From NCBI GenBank assembly GCA_036939355.1, contig JALLAP010000807.1, positions 1 through 10,277 of the forward strand: DNA of 10,277 nt. Reading direction: 5' to 3'. Positions 1-7,502 of this stretch are shown one piece after another (position 1 is the first letter of the stretch; each line of letters opens with the position of its first letter). The translations under genes were made by a program, and so were the position numbers. The notes under the pieces were generated by a model that was not told the origin of the DNA, did no database searches, and saw only the letters and a list, made by a program, of their open reading frames with translations. Source of the stretch: Thalassiosira profunda (taxonomy: Eukaryota; Bacillariophyta; Thalassiosirophyceae; Thalassiosirales; Thalassiosiraceae).

Positions 1-196
1 CGGGAGTGAGAGCCAAACTTGTGACTGCGCCGTGCTTCTTCACGTCGACGGTGCAATGCAAACTGAGGTCGTGCAGACTCCATACTCTAACGCAACCCAT
101 GTCTCCGCCGGTGATCAGTGCCTCGCTTTCGGGGCAGATGATCATCGCGTTGCTGTATTGTAATTCCTCACTCGTAATCTGTGTCGATGCAGATAC
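1..196 (-). CDS. Partial WD40-repeat protein fragment (hypothetical)
   Basis: Read on the minus strand, the frame is open from 196 to the left edge (65 codons); an in-frame stop lies just upstream at 199-197. The translation contains ALITGGDMGCVRVWSLHDL, followed by HCTVDV, KKHGAVTSLALTP. GG-x(4)-V-x-V-W followed by a D-L turn and an H-G-x-V-T-S-L start of the next blade is typical of a WD40 repeat, and resembles the C-terminal WD40 region of BEACH-type proteins (resemblance recalled, not searched). The first in-frame ATG is at 145-143. Otherwise the segment is an exon with acceptor AG at 180-179 or 198-197. The upstream part is not visible: the same-strand MYND gene ends at 290, so an upstream exon would have to lie beyond that gene. 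It could be the start of a new gene, a fragment, or the result of a misjoin. The WD40 identity is fairly good; the gene model is not. Confidence 0.5.
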
Positions 197-197
197 C

Positions 198-252
198 TAG
201 GTCACTCAAAGTAATTGTGCTCTCCTATCTCCCCTTTAGGTTACTCAAAGTA
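198..252. repeat. Imperfect 16-bp direct repeat, 39-bp period
   Basis: The string TAGGTCACTCAAAGTA at 198-213 recurs as TAGGTTACTCAAAGTA at 237-252, with one mismatch. It lies in the short space between the MYND stop codon and the WD40 fragment. On the minus strand each copy reads TACTTTGAGT followed by GACCTA or AACCTA. The rightmost copy could act as a GTAACC splice donor and the left one as a CTAG acceptor, but the resulting phases do not join the flanking frames. Function unknown. Confidence 0.6.
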
Positions 253-289
253 TTCAGCAGGGGCTTAGGGATGCATCTCATCTCTTTCA

Positions 290-1735
290 TTACTTGTGAA
301 AACTCTTCCTGAGCTCTTCAACGATCCCACTCTTTTGATCCTTGTTAGTACCGACCGTGCTCATTCCCCACGTCAACATCTTGTAAAGATGCACGAACTT
401 TGCAGCAGGCATTGCGACGCCGTAATACTTTTGCATCGATACTACCCACGTTCTCTCATCAAAATCACTTAGCTCGATCCCATCCAAATCATGGCAGAGC
501 ACCATGCAAAGGCACTCCGCATATTTTACCTCGGCGCTTTGGCTAAGGTTTGCTTCGAGGTACGCCGAGTCGGTTGCATGTTCGTACAGCCACCATTCCC
601 CGCGAGCAACTTTGCATAAATTCTTGTAGAAGAATTTCACCGAGGGAAGCCCGATACGATGCTCCAGGGTTGTCCCTGGCCATAGAGGGTTCTTCTTGAA
701 CAGCATTTCGTAAGCCAGATGGTGCTCCCAATTGCGACTGAGAGATACACCATGCACTTCCTGCAGCTCTGTTTCGAAGGAGCTCTCTTCGTCGCCATCC
801 TTCCTGATCAGACTATTGAACACATCGAATGTGGAGCGGGTGGCGTCGCATTTGCTTCGGTGCCCTTCTTTCCACGCTTTCCTCTGGCACGCTGCCGAGC
901 AGTAGGCCGCCAAGCGACATTTCGCACACTCTTTCAAGCCATCCTCCGGACATGTTTTGCACTCCCAACAGATCCGTCTGTTCGAGATCAAATTTGTGGC
1001 CACATGCCTCACCAGCCTCGTCAGTTCGTCGTGCCTCGCACCGTAGCCCCCGGAATCCGTTGGGTCCTTTGTCACAAAGCAGGTCCCGGTTCCCTTGCCC
1101 GTGTAGGACCAAAGGGGCATGGCATTATCGTAGTAGCTGCGCGCAGGCTTGTCATAGATGGGACATTTTTTCAGGAATTGGCCATGCTTTCCGCGGAACA
1201 AGGAGGCGTCGAGGTCATCGGCTCTTTCCTTGCAGACTTCGTCCACCGACTCCTTCAGTAGCACGGGGATGGTAACACCGTTGTCAGGATCGATCCTCTT
1301 CATCTTTTCGAGCAGCGAATGAAACATAATCCAAGCCGCCTCACCGTCGTAGAGCCCTTTGGCGTGCTGTTGCAATCGCTTTGGGAGGGCGCAATACGCC
1401 GAGTCTTTGGCCAGCTCCATGCACGTCAAGTTGTCCAAGTACAAACCCCGACTCTCCTCGTTCAATCGGACGTACATGGATATCAAATCCAGAATGAGCT
1501 GCGGCTGGGACATCTTCCCCGCCTGGAGATCACGCGTGGTGTGAGGGAAGTACTTCTCGAACTTCTTTGCATCTGGCGTCCCCTTCCTCATCATCCGGAA
1601 CCCGGCCTTGACATCGTCCCGAGGGTTGATGCTGCTGGCGCGATTCGACGATGGCGACCGACATTGAAGGGGAATTGGCTCGTCGCCAGAGATGCCACTG
1701 AGCATCGAAAGAGGAATCGGTAAATGAAAACTCAT
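290..1735 (-). CDS. MYND-type zinc finger protein
   Basis: A single-exon gene for 481 residues. The start codon is in the context CAGCCATGA, and the stop TAA is at 292-290. The only recognisable domain is a complete MYND finger at about residues 256-296: C256-x2-C259, C270-x2-C273, C279-x3-C283, H292-x3-C296, preceded by the usual Y278 and with a KAWKEGH stretch before the last pair. MYND fingers bind two zinc ions and usually dock proline-rich partner peptides. There is no SET domain, so this is not a SMYD methyltransferase. The flanking halves (1-250 and 300-481) are soluble, mixed charged and hydrophobic, without signal peptide or clear membrane span, and I cannot assign them. The C-terminal part contains RGEWWLYEHATDSAYLEANL, of unknown role. 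Large expansions of MYND-only proteins are known in diatoms. Role in the cell: probably a protein-protein adaptor (inference). Confidence 0.88.
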   Translation of the reverse strand: MSFHLPIPLSMLSGISGDEPIPLQCRSPSSNRASSINPRDDVKAGFRMMRKGTPDAKKFEKYFPHTTRDLQAGKMSQPQLILDLISMYVRLNEESRGLYLDNLTCMELAKDSAYCALPKRLQQHAKGLYDGEAAWIMFHSLLEKMKRIDPDNGVTIPVLLKESVDEVCKERADDLDASLFRGKHGQFLKKCPIYDKPARSYYDNAMPLWSYTGKGTGTCFVTKDPTDSGGYGARHDELTRLVRHVATNLISNRRICWECKTCPEDGLKECAKCRLAAYCSAACQRKAWKEGHRSKCDATRSTFDVFNSLIRKDGDEESSFETELQEVHGVSLSRNWEHHLAYEMLFKKNPLWPGTTLEHRIGLPSVKFFYKNLCKVARGEWWLYEHATDSAYLEANLSQSAEVKYAECLCMVLCHDLDGIELSDFDERTWVVSMQKYYGVAMPAAKFVHLYKMLTWGMSTVGTNKDQKSGIVEELRKSFHK

Positions 1736-2228
1736 GGCTGATTTTTGGACCTGCGCGACGGCCGCGGAAGAGAACCAACGTGAGGAAGAGATAGAGAACG
1801 ATGCGGGCGGCGCGGCCGGCTAACACCACAATTGATATCCAAGCGCCGCATCCCGGCACCACTTCCCATTATTTCTTCCCCGCCACCGCCCATCAATCAA
1901 ACACATCAAACAAACCACAGCGCTGAACCCCAACATCAACAATAACCCGCACAATTCTCCGCACCCCCAACGCTGCTCCCGCGCATCGATGCCGCTGCTC
2001 ACCTTGCTCCCCAGGCGCTCTGCTGGGGCATGTTGCTTCTGTTATGCTTCTTCCCCTTCTTTGCCGCCTACCTATTAGGTACCATACGTCATACGTACGT
2101 ACGTACGTACTTTCCTCCTTGCAGCTTGCAGCAAACTAAGTAGAGAAACTGCAGCAAAGCTCTCTAGCAAAAGGAAGAAGGCGGTTGAGCGGCAAATCCA
2201 GGGGCCCGGCAGCAGTCTGCCCTGAACC
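1736..2228. promoter_or_regulatory. Divergent intergenic/promoter region (MYND gene and 2H gene)
   Basis: These 493 bases separate two head-to-head genes and must hold both 5' UTRs and promoters. No convincing TATA box was seen. The middle (about 1830-2000) is rich in C, A and AAC/CACC runs and poor in G on the plus strand. The right part holds a TACCTA/TAGGTA palindrome and an ACGT microsatellite (listed separately). Two short hydrophobic minus-strand frames (2002-1820 and 1862-1530) cross the region; neither resembles a known protein and I do not call them genes. Confidence 0.6.
2069..2110. repeat. TACCTA-T-TAGGTA palindrome next to an ACGT microsatellite
   Basis: TACCTA (2069-2074), one T, and TAGGTA (2076-2081) form a perfect 6-bp inverted repeat. 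Directly after it comes CATACGT followed by (ACGT)4.5 at 2093-2110. The array lies about 120-160 bases upstream of the 2H-gene start. A similar TAGGTA plus ACGTACGT pair stands upstream of the next plus-strand gene. Confidence 0.75.
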
Positions 2229-3610
2229 ATGGCGGAGACCTCGCCTCTCCTGGTGATGCGCAGCCGAACAAACCGCAGCGGTGGCGGCGGTGGCCTCGCC
2301 ATCGCGGCCCTCCTCTCAATTTCCGGGGCGGCGGCGGCGTGGTACGCCAACCGCCTCCGCCGCTCGCGCTGGACGGCAGAGGAGGATGACGAGCACGGGC
2401 ACGAGACGACGCACTCCGTCATCGATCACTTCAAGTCGCTAATCTTGGATCCGGAAACGACCGTCGAGGAGGCCAACAAACGCCGCACGACGAGCTACTA
2501 CCTAAAGATGAGGGAATCTCACGCCAAGTCGCTCGTGTTGGGAGTCGGGCCGCACGCCAAGCTGGTGAGGCTTCGCGAGCGGGAGATTGCCCGGACATTG
2601 CAGCACTGGCACCAGGGCAACCAGAGCCATCGGACGATCGTGGCGATGGTCGACGACGTCACGCGGAGGGTGCTCGTGGATGCAAGGAGGAGGATCTTGG
2701 AGCCACTGGAACGCAGCGACGATATGCACCGAGAGGAGTGTGGGTGCCCCCGTTAAATGTCATCCCTGAGGACGACCTGCACGTCACAATTGCACTGCCT
2801 TGGTGGTGGCATACGATTCGTCCCGGGAACAACGAATTGACGAGGAACATGGCCCAGCGGTTCAAGCAAACGCTGCTCCTCAAATTTCACTACCCTTTTC
2901 AGATTGAGCTGGAACGGATCATTTTGTTGGGGGGCAAGGTGATTGTGGCTCTGTGGCGATGCGTGGGCGAACGGACCACGGAAGACGGACGGATGATTCA
3001 CGACCGCCACGGGGAGAGCATCGATCCGATGACGCGGCTGCGCGAGGAGATTATCCGGTGCTTTATCACGGAATCGCCCGACCAGAGGAGAAAGCCGCTG
3101 ACGTACCAGCATCGGATGAACGAGTCGGACGAGTACCTGGAACGGCAGCACACGATCAAGCAGCGAACGCCGGGGATGGGGGTGACGGCAGACGGTTTCA
3201 TCCATACAACGCTGTGCCGCTTGCCGTTGGAGTGTTTGTCGTCGTACGACATTGAACTTGACGTCATCCACAGACTGTGCAGAGAAATGAGTGCTACATT
3301 GAACGGACACAGGATGGTCATCGGCCAATACCGATTCTTGGAAACGATGGGTGAAGGAGGAGAGTCGAATCCGTGTTACAAACCGCTGTACGACGAAACA
3401 ATCGATGCACCGCTGAGGCACAAAGTGGCAATCGACGGCACAATAAAGGAGAAGAAAACTCTGAGAACGCATACGGTCGATGCGCACAAAACGATTGGAC
3501 CTGTACGCAACTTCTTAGATGAAACAGCGGCAGGTGATGCCGGCGAAGAGGCCGCGGATAAGAGCAAATCATCGAGTGCTTTGTCGGAGCTGTTCCAGCC
3601 GCCGGAGTGA
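2229..3610 (+). CDS. Membrane-anchored 2H phosphoesterase-like protein, reading frame broken once
   Basis: The gene starts at an ATG in a strong context (ACCATGG). The first frame (2229-2756) gives an N-terminal hydrophobic segment at about residues 21-40, flanked by arginines (NRLRRSRW) and probably a signal anchor, then an acidic and a basic helical region with REREIARTL. The second frame (open through 2738-3610) carries the catalytic domain: a first H-x-T motif in EDDLHVTIALP (His codon 2780-2782), the inter-motif strand LLGGKVIVALWR typical of LigT/2H folds, and a second H-x-T motif in GFIHTTLCRLPL (His codon 3203-3205). Paired HxT/S motifs define the 2H superfamily, which includes RNA ligases/cyclic phosphodiesterases acting on 2',5'- or 2',3'-cyclic phosphates; the substrate here is unknown. 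The two frames need a -1 shift (one missing base) or a small intron to join, giving roughly 430-460 aa. Most likely a functional gene with a sequence error or an unrecognised intron. Confidence 0.75.
2717..2753 (+). other. Frame break inside the 2H-phosphoesterase gene
   Basis: Upstream coding (ending in LERSDDMHRE) runs in one frame to a TAA at 2754-2756, while the catalytic domain (WVPPLNVIPEDDLHVTI) runs in the frame one base back. A single missing base would repair it, for example in the five-C run at 2747-2751, a typical homopolymer miscall. The alternative is an intron of length 3n+2 ending at the acceptor ACGCAG (AG at 2715-2716). Possible donors are GTGAGG at 2565, giving 152 nt, or weaker GT sites at 2640-2676. 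A true pseudogene is less likely because both parts are otherwise intact. Confidence 0.75.
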
Positions 3611-3908
3611 GTAGCCACCGGAATGAGTGCTAGAAGTGCGTGCGGAGAATGTGCATAAGATGAGTTGTAAATGAGATGCGAGTGAACCCCCGACGGAATG
3701 CCCAGGGCCTAAGAAACACTACTTTATATCAAGTCAATACAACGTGTTCATCTCCAAACGCATCGATTAGCGCCAGCACTGGCTCTTTGAAAGCGTTTTT
3801 GCTCTTTGGCTTAGGTAGGTAAGAGTACGTACGTGTTGGTAAATCCCCTTCACATTTTCGCTTTCACTTCCCTCTGGCGCCACACCAAGCCGACGCCTCG
3901 CTCACGCC
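3611..3908. promoter_or_regulatory. Intergenic region: 3' end of 2H gene, promoter of SANT gene
   Basis: This is a 298-base non-coding stretch between two genes on the same strand. It holds an AT-rich spot, ACTTTATATC (3721-3730), that may serve 3'-end formation of the upstream gene or as a TATA-like element. TAGGTAGGTA (3812-3821) follows, and close behind it GTACGTACGTG (3825-3835), about 75-95 bases before the start codon. The last 60 bases are a C-rich, T-rich 5' UTR. No other gene is seen. Confidence 0.55.
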
Positions 3909-5525
3909 ATGGAGGGCATCGGCAGCCCCATCCCCAAGAAGAAGCGGAAGGCGGGGGGCAAGGCGGGGGCGGGTGGTGGAGGAGATCCGTCGCCAATCAT
4001 AACCCTAACCGAATCTCAGCCGCAGTCTGCGGCTCACTTTGGTGGCAACGACAACCCCGTGCCTTCCCCTGCCGACGCGGACGCCTCCTCTGGCGCCGCC
4101 GCAACGACCGGCGCGGGAGTGGGAGAGTTACGAGGTGGAGGAGGCACCCCCGCGGAGGAGCGGCGGCGGAAGCGCAGCCTCTCCGAATCGTTGGCGCAGA
4201 GCACCGCGGACATTTTGTTTGGCGGGGAGGGTGGGGGTGCACCACAACAGCAAATGCACCAGCCGGACCAACAAACAGGACGGCCGGACCAACAACGGCC
4301 GCCCCAGCGGCAGGAGTCGAACTGGAGCACCATGAGCGTCGGGGCGCCGACGGAGGGGAGCAGCCTCCTCCCCAGCGACGCCGGCGGCGACGCCCCGAGC
4401 GCCGGCGGCGGGGGGAAGAAACCACCCAGCCCCAAAAAGTTGAAGCTGGACCGGGCCGCCCTCGCGGCCTCGTCGTTCGAGAACGAGACGACGGAGCCGC
4501 TGAAACCGTCCGCATCCAACGTCTCCTTGAAGCCGTCGCCCCTCGATACCCCGCGGGAGAGCGAGGGATTTGCCACCGCCGGGGGAGGTGCCATCGCCAA
4601 GGGGACGATCGTGACCGTCGAAGCCCGGACCTGGCCGGGAATCAACAAGCCCGGGGGCGTGGCGCGCGTGACCAAGGTCCACCCTGCGGAAGGAGGCCAA
4701 TCGGCAAGGTACGACGTCGCGTACGTGCTGGGAGGGAAGGAGAAGAAGGTCGAGGGGGAATACGTGTCGATACAGGAGTCCGAGGGGGGAGAAAGCGACG
4801 CGAGCACTGGGGAGCCGCGGAAGCGCAAGGCGAGCGCGGAGGAGGACATTTTGATGGGACGAGGGTCGAGGCACAGCTCGTCCGCGTCGCTGCGGTCGAA
4901 GTCGTCGGGAGGGGAGGGCCCGGAGGCGAAAAAGAGGAAGGCCGACGAGGGGAGCGGGGAAGAAAAGAAGGAGGAGGAATCTTGTTTCGAGGCGCACCAC
5001 CGGCCGGCGCCGTGGTCGGCCCGTCGCAACCTCGGAGGGCGGGGGAAGGCCACCACCCTGTCCACGTCCGCTTCGACGTACGACACCGACGCCCAGCCCC
5101 GGTGGCGGACCCACCAAATGGCCGAGGATTACATCTCGTTGGCCTCGGCGATCACGCTGCCCCCCGCCCACCTCGGCACCTTCGGCTATTCCCCCGCAAC
5201 GGGGAATTATCCCATCGAGCAGGCCACCGCCCTCGGCTACCTCACCTCGCCCCTGAGGCGGCCGACGGTAGTGGAAAAGTGGAGCCCCATCGAAATCGCC
5301 ACGTTTGAGGCGGCATTGGCGTTGCACGGGAAGGCGTTCCACCAGGTCCAAAAGTGGGTCAAGACGAAGAACACGAAGGAGATCGTGGAGTTCTATTATG
5401 TGTGGAAGAAGACGAGCCACGGGCGAAGGTGGAAGGGGAGCTACGTGGAGGAGATGGAGAGCGAGAGCGAAAGCGAGGAGGAGGGGGACGGCAAGGCCGA
5501 GAGTAGCCCGGCGAGGGGACGGTAA
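3909..5525 (+). CDS. Nuclear SANT/Myb-like domain protein with Tudor-like module
   Basis: A single-exon gene for 538 residues with an ideal start context (CGCCATGG). Residues 9-16 (PKKKRKAG) form a classical nuclear localisation signal, with further basic clusters at 85-89, 170-179, 303-307 and 340-344. The protein is mostly low-complexity G/S/P/E-rich disorder. Two folded parts stand out. Residues about 231-288 contain RTWPGINKPGGVARVTKVH and YDVAYVLGGKEKKVEGEYV, a small beta-barrel that looks Tudor/SH3-like (inference). Residues about 455-503 form a SANT domain: EKWSPIEIATFEAALALHGK, then VKTKNTKEIVEFYYVWKKT. The EIVEFYYxWKKT ending is typical of the SANT domains of MTA/MIER/RERE-type co-repressors, which contact histone deacetylases and histone tails. 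No clear ELM2 domain is visible ahead of it. The acidic tail (514-531) is SE-rich. Likely a chromatin-associated regulator. Very high GC gives long false frames on both strands here. Confidence 0.85.
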   Translation: MEGIGSPIPKKKRKAGGKAGAGGGGDPSPIITLTESQPQSAAHFGGNDNPVPSPADADASSGAAATTGAGVGELRGGGGTPAEERRRKRSLSESLAQSTADILFGGEGGGAPQQQMHQPDQQTGRPDQQRPPQRQESNWSTMSVGAPTEGSSLLPSDAGGDAPSAGGGGKKPPSPKKLKLDRAALAASSFENETTEPLKPSASNVSLKPSPLDTPRESEGFATAGGGAIAKGTIVTVEARTWPGINKPGGVARVTKVHPAEGGQSARYDVAYVLGGKEKKVEGEYVSIQESEGGESDASTGEPRKRKASAEEDILMGRGSRHSSSASLRSKSSGGEGPEAKKRKADEGSGEEKKEEESCFEAHHRPAPWSARRNLGGRGKATTLSTSASTYDTDAQPRWRTHQMAEDYISLASAITLPPAHLGTFGYSPATGNYPIEQATALGYLTSPLRRPTVVEKWSPIEIATFEAALALHGKAFHQVQKWVKTKNTKEIVEFYYVWKKTSHGRRWKGSYVEEMESESESEEEGDGKAESSPARGR

Positions 5526-5569
5526 CAACGCCAATATTTCGATACGATGGCATGTAACATGTACCTACT
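5526..5569. other. 44-base tail-to-tail gap between convergent genes
   Basis: The stop of the SANT gene (5523-5525) and the stop of the BTB gene (5572-5570, minus) lie 44 bases apart. The gap includes GTACCTAC. The 3' UTRs and poly(A) sites of the two genes must therefore overlap each other or each other's coding sequence. No canonical AATAAA was seen in it. Confidence 0.8.
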
Positions 5570-7249
5570 TTAAGTCCAGGAAAAACGAATTTCCAGCTCG
5601 GTGCTTGAGGTGATGTTGCACTTTGACACAATTTGGTGACCGAACAGTTCCTTGTCACCGTGGAATACCTGAACTCTGTTTGGAATGACGCTGAGCCTAT
5701 CAGCGACATGGCGCCTGATGCAGTTGATCGAATCGGTGGACTTGATGTCGTAAAGGGTGATGCTACCTTCATCGATACCAAAATAGCCCGGCCCGGCTAT
5801 GTTGCATGTGATTGGATCGAGCCTCCTCGGTTTCAGCACCTTGTTTCTGTTCAGAGCCGTCAGCAGTACAGCACTCACAGCTCGCTGTGGCACTCTGACC
5901 GTGATGGTAGTGAGACGACGGACTGTCAACTCAGGAACGGATGCAAGATACCGGGAGAGCGCCGCAACACAAGTGTCAAAGGTATAGCATTCCAGTTCCC
6001 ATCCAAAGAGATTCTCCAACTCAAGCATCTCGATTGCCACCTCGCCAGCCAAATTCTCTTTGTACGGAAAATACAGCTCTTTGAACAAGGCGTTGAAGTA
6101 AGCGCCATCGAGAATGCTTTGGTGCATTTTCAAGTACTCAACAGCCAATTGGCAGATGTGCTGGATGTCATCACTTGAGCGCTTGTCGTATTTGCTCGCC
6201 CTCAGCGTCTTAAAGACTTGCAAAAACATAGCAGGGGGAAGCATGGCAAGGAGTGGCGAGTCAGCATTGATGGAGAGGATCCGTTCGGCGCACGCTCTTG
6301 TGGCACACCCCAGAATCAGTTTCGTTTGGTCACTTTCTTCGGAACCGCAGCAGTCTAGGAGGTATTTCTCCATGTGCTTAAGATCACGCATGTCCCTCTC
6401 AATAAAGTCAAAGATAGCCTCGGTAAGCTTTGGGACGATGAAATATTCCGCCAGGCACTTGAGAGCAAATACATTCTCGTATTTGACGATGCGTTGACAT
6501 TCTTGCGGCGGGCAGTACATGAAGTCCAGAAAGTCTGGAAAATGGGACGCAATATCCCCATCAAAGGTTACCTTGCTTGTGCGGTCGGTGCATTCCTGGA
6601 ACTGGCCCGACTTGAAAAGAGCGTCGAAATAGCCACTCTTCTTTGGCCCCGCCGCCAACACGGATCGGTGCACATGATACAATTTTGTGGTGTTCCTGCC
6701 TCTTTTGGGAGTTGTTACTTCGATCGACCAGTCGCTGTAGCTTTCGTCCTTGTCTGTCCTCCACAGTAAAACATCCTTTGATTCGTTGCTCAGGTTTCCC
6801 TGGCGACTCGCTGTCGCTTGTGGGCGGTCTGTACTGCGTTTGATCTTCACAGCGATGTCTTCATCAGAGTCGTACATTAACTCTTCATCGGATGATGGTT
6901 CGTCATCATATTGTGATGATGCGTCGGCTGCATCTGGATCGCTATCATCTTGATCTTCGTCTTCACTACTTTCGTTTTCTTCACTGTTCTCCTCCTCGCT
7001 TCCCGAATTACTGCCCCCTTCACTGCCATCATCGTCCTCTTCGTCCTCGCTATCGGAATCGCCTTCCTCCTCAGAATCATCTTCCCCCCCCTCCTCCACT
7101 AAATCTAAACTGCTGTCGTCGTCTTCCCCATTATTTTCGATTTCGTAAACAAGCCTGTCAATATAAGGCATGTCGACGTCCATAATATCGTCCCCGGCTC
7201 CTTCATCCTCAGCGGCCGCTCGAGGCGGCTGATCTTGATCGATATCCAT
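5570..7249 (-). CDS. BTB/POZ protein with acidic N-terminus and C-terminal ubiquitin-like domain
   Basis: A single-exon gene for 559 residues. Residues about 36-131 are an extreme D/E/S-rich acidic disordered tract. A BTB/POZ domain spans about 159-290: DWSIEV, then LYHVHRSVLAAGPKKSGYFD (the conserved H-x-x-x-L and S-x-Y-F core of BTB), FPDFLDFMY and ALKCLAEYF. A helical BACK-like stretch follows (about 290-435). The last 65 residues (about 495-559) read as a ubiquitin fold: ITLYDIKSTDSINCIRRHVA matches the ITLEVEPSDTIENVKAKI region of ubiquitin in spacing, then VQVFHGDKEL (ubiquitin QRLIFAGKQL), then NITSSTELEIRF (ubiquitin NIQKESTLHLVL). It ends FSWT without Gly-Gly, so it is a fixed Ubl domain, not a conjugated modifier. 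BTB proteins commonly serve as substrate adaptors of Cullin-3 ubiquitin ligases; this role is inferred here. The start ATG directly follows TAGGTAGGT. Confidence 0.85.
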   Translation of the reverse strand: MDIDQDQPPRAAAEDEGAGDDIMDVDMPYIDRLVYEIENNGEDDDSSLDLVEEGGEDDSEEEGDSDSEDEEDDDGSEGGSNSGSEEENSEENESSEDEDQDDSDPDAADASSQYDDEPSSDEELMYDSDEDIAVKIKRSTDRPQATASRQGNLSNESKDVLLWRTDKDESYSDWSIEVTTPKRGRNTTKLYHVHRSVLAAGPKKSGYFDALFKSGQFQECTDRTSKVTFDGDIASHFPDFLDFMYCPPQECQRIVKYENVFALKCLAEYFIVPKLTEAIFDFIERDMRDLKHMEKYLLDCCGSEESDQTKLILGCATRACAERILSINADSPLLAMLPPAMFLQVFKTLRASKYDKRSSDDIQHICQLAVEYLKMHQSILDGAYFNALFKELYFPYKENLAGEVAIEMLELENLFGWELECYTFDTCVAALSRYLASVPELTVRRLTTITVRVPQRAVSAVLLTALNRNKVLKPRRLDPITCNIAGPGYFGIDEGSITLYDIKSTDSINCIRRHVADRLSVIPNRVQVFHGDKELFGHQIVSKCNITSSTELEIRFSWT

Positions 7250-7378
7250 ACCTACCTATTTGAACCAGATAGAAACCTGCTGGCGGGCGGAGCCTCGATG
7301 TCTCCACTCGGAAGATAAGATGAACTCAGTTGATGGCAGCACCGCTGCGCAGGCTACGTTGAGGTGAGGAGAGCTCGG

Positions 7379-7403
7379 TTTTGGCGGGAAAAAGTGTCAC
7401 GTG
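7379..7403. promoter_or_regulatory. E2F-like site plus CACGTG box
   Basis: TTTTGGCGGGAAAAA (7379-7393) contains TTTGGCGGGAAA, a canonical E2F/DP binding site that drives S-phase genes in plants, animals and algae. Four bases further lies CACGTG (7398-7403), the palindromic core recognised by bHLH and bZIP factors. The pair is about 130-155 bases upstream of the BTB start and about 380-405 upstream of the synthetase start. Use in this organism is inferred from the consensus only. Confidence 0.5.
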
Positions 7404-7482
7404 AGATCTTTTTTGCAACACCCAGCAGCAATCTCTTAGCCCTTCGACGATGCTGCCGCGCGCGGCGTCGATAGCCACACCC

Positions 7483-7502
7483 TGCCGGCCAACAAGCCGG
7501 CA
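7483..7502. repeat. Perfect inverted repeat TGCCGGC-n6-GCCGGCA
   Basis: Seven-base arms at 7483-7489 and 7496-7502 flank the loop CAACAA. It lies mid-way in the divergent promoter region. It could be a dimeric transcription factor site or a hairpin in a 5' leader; nothing decides between them. Confidence 0.7.

Noticed and set aside
6..200. Plus-strand open frame of 64 codons
   Set aside because: The opposite strand over the same bases encodes a recognisable WD40-type stretch; the plus frame is unlike any family I know.
719..1723. Plus-strand frames inside the MYND gene
   Set aside because: Antisense shadows without any motif; the minus frame has a complete MYND finger.
1820..2002. Small minus-strand frame with a hydrophobic segment (GLLLMLGFSAVVCLMCLI)
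   Set aside because: It lies in a shared promoter region, has no homologue I recognise and no support for transcription. A low-complexity C/A-rich region on the other strand easily gives such a frame.
2753..3487. Minus-strand 244-codon frame across the 2H gene
   Set aside because: The plus frame has both HxT catalytic motifs; the minus frame shows no domain.
3833..5534. Long overlapping frames on both strands of the SANT gene (491, 468 and 350 codons)
   Set aside because: They are R/P/G- or L/R/P-rich shadows created by very high GC. Only the frame at 3909 has NLS, SANT and Kozak features.
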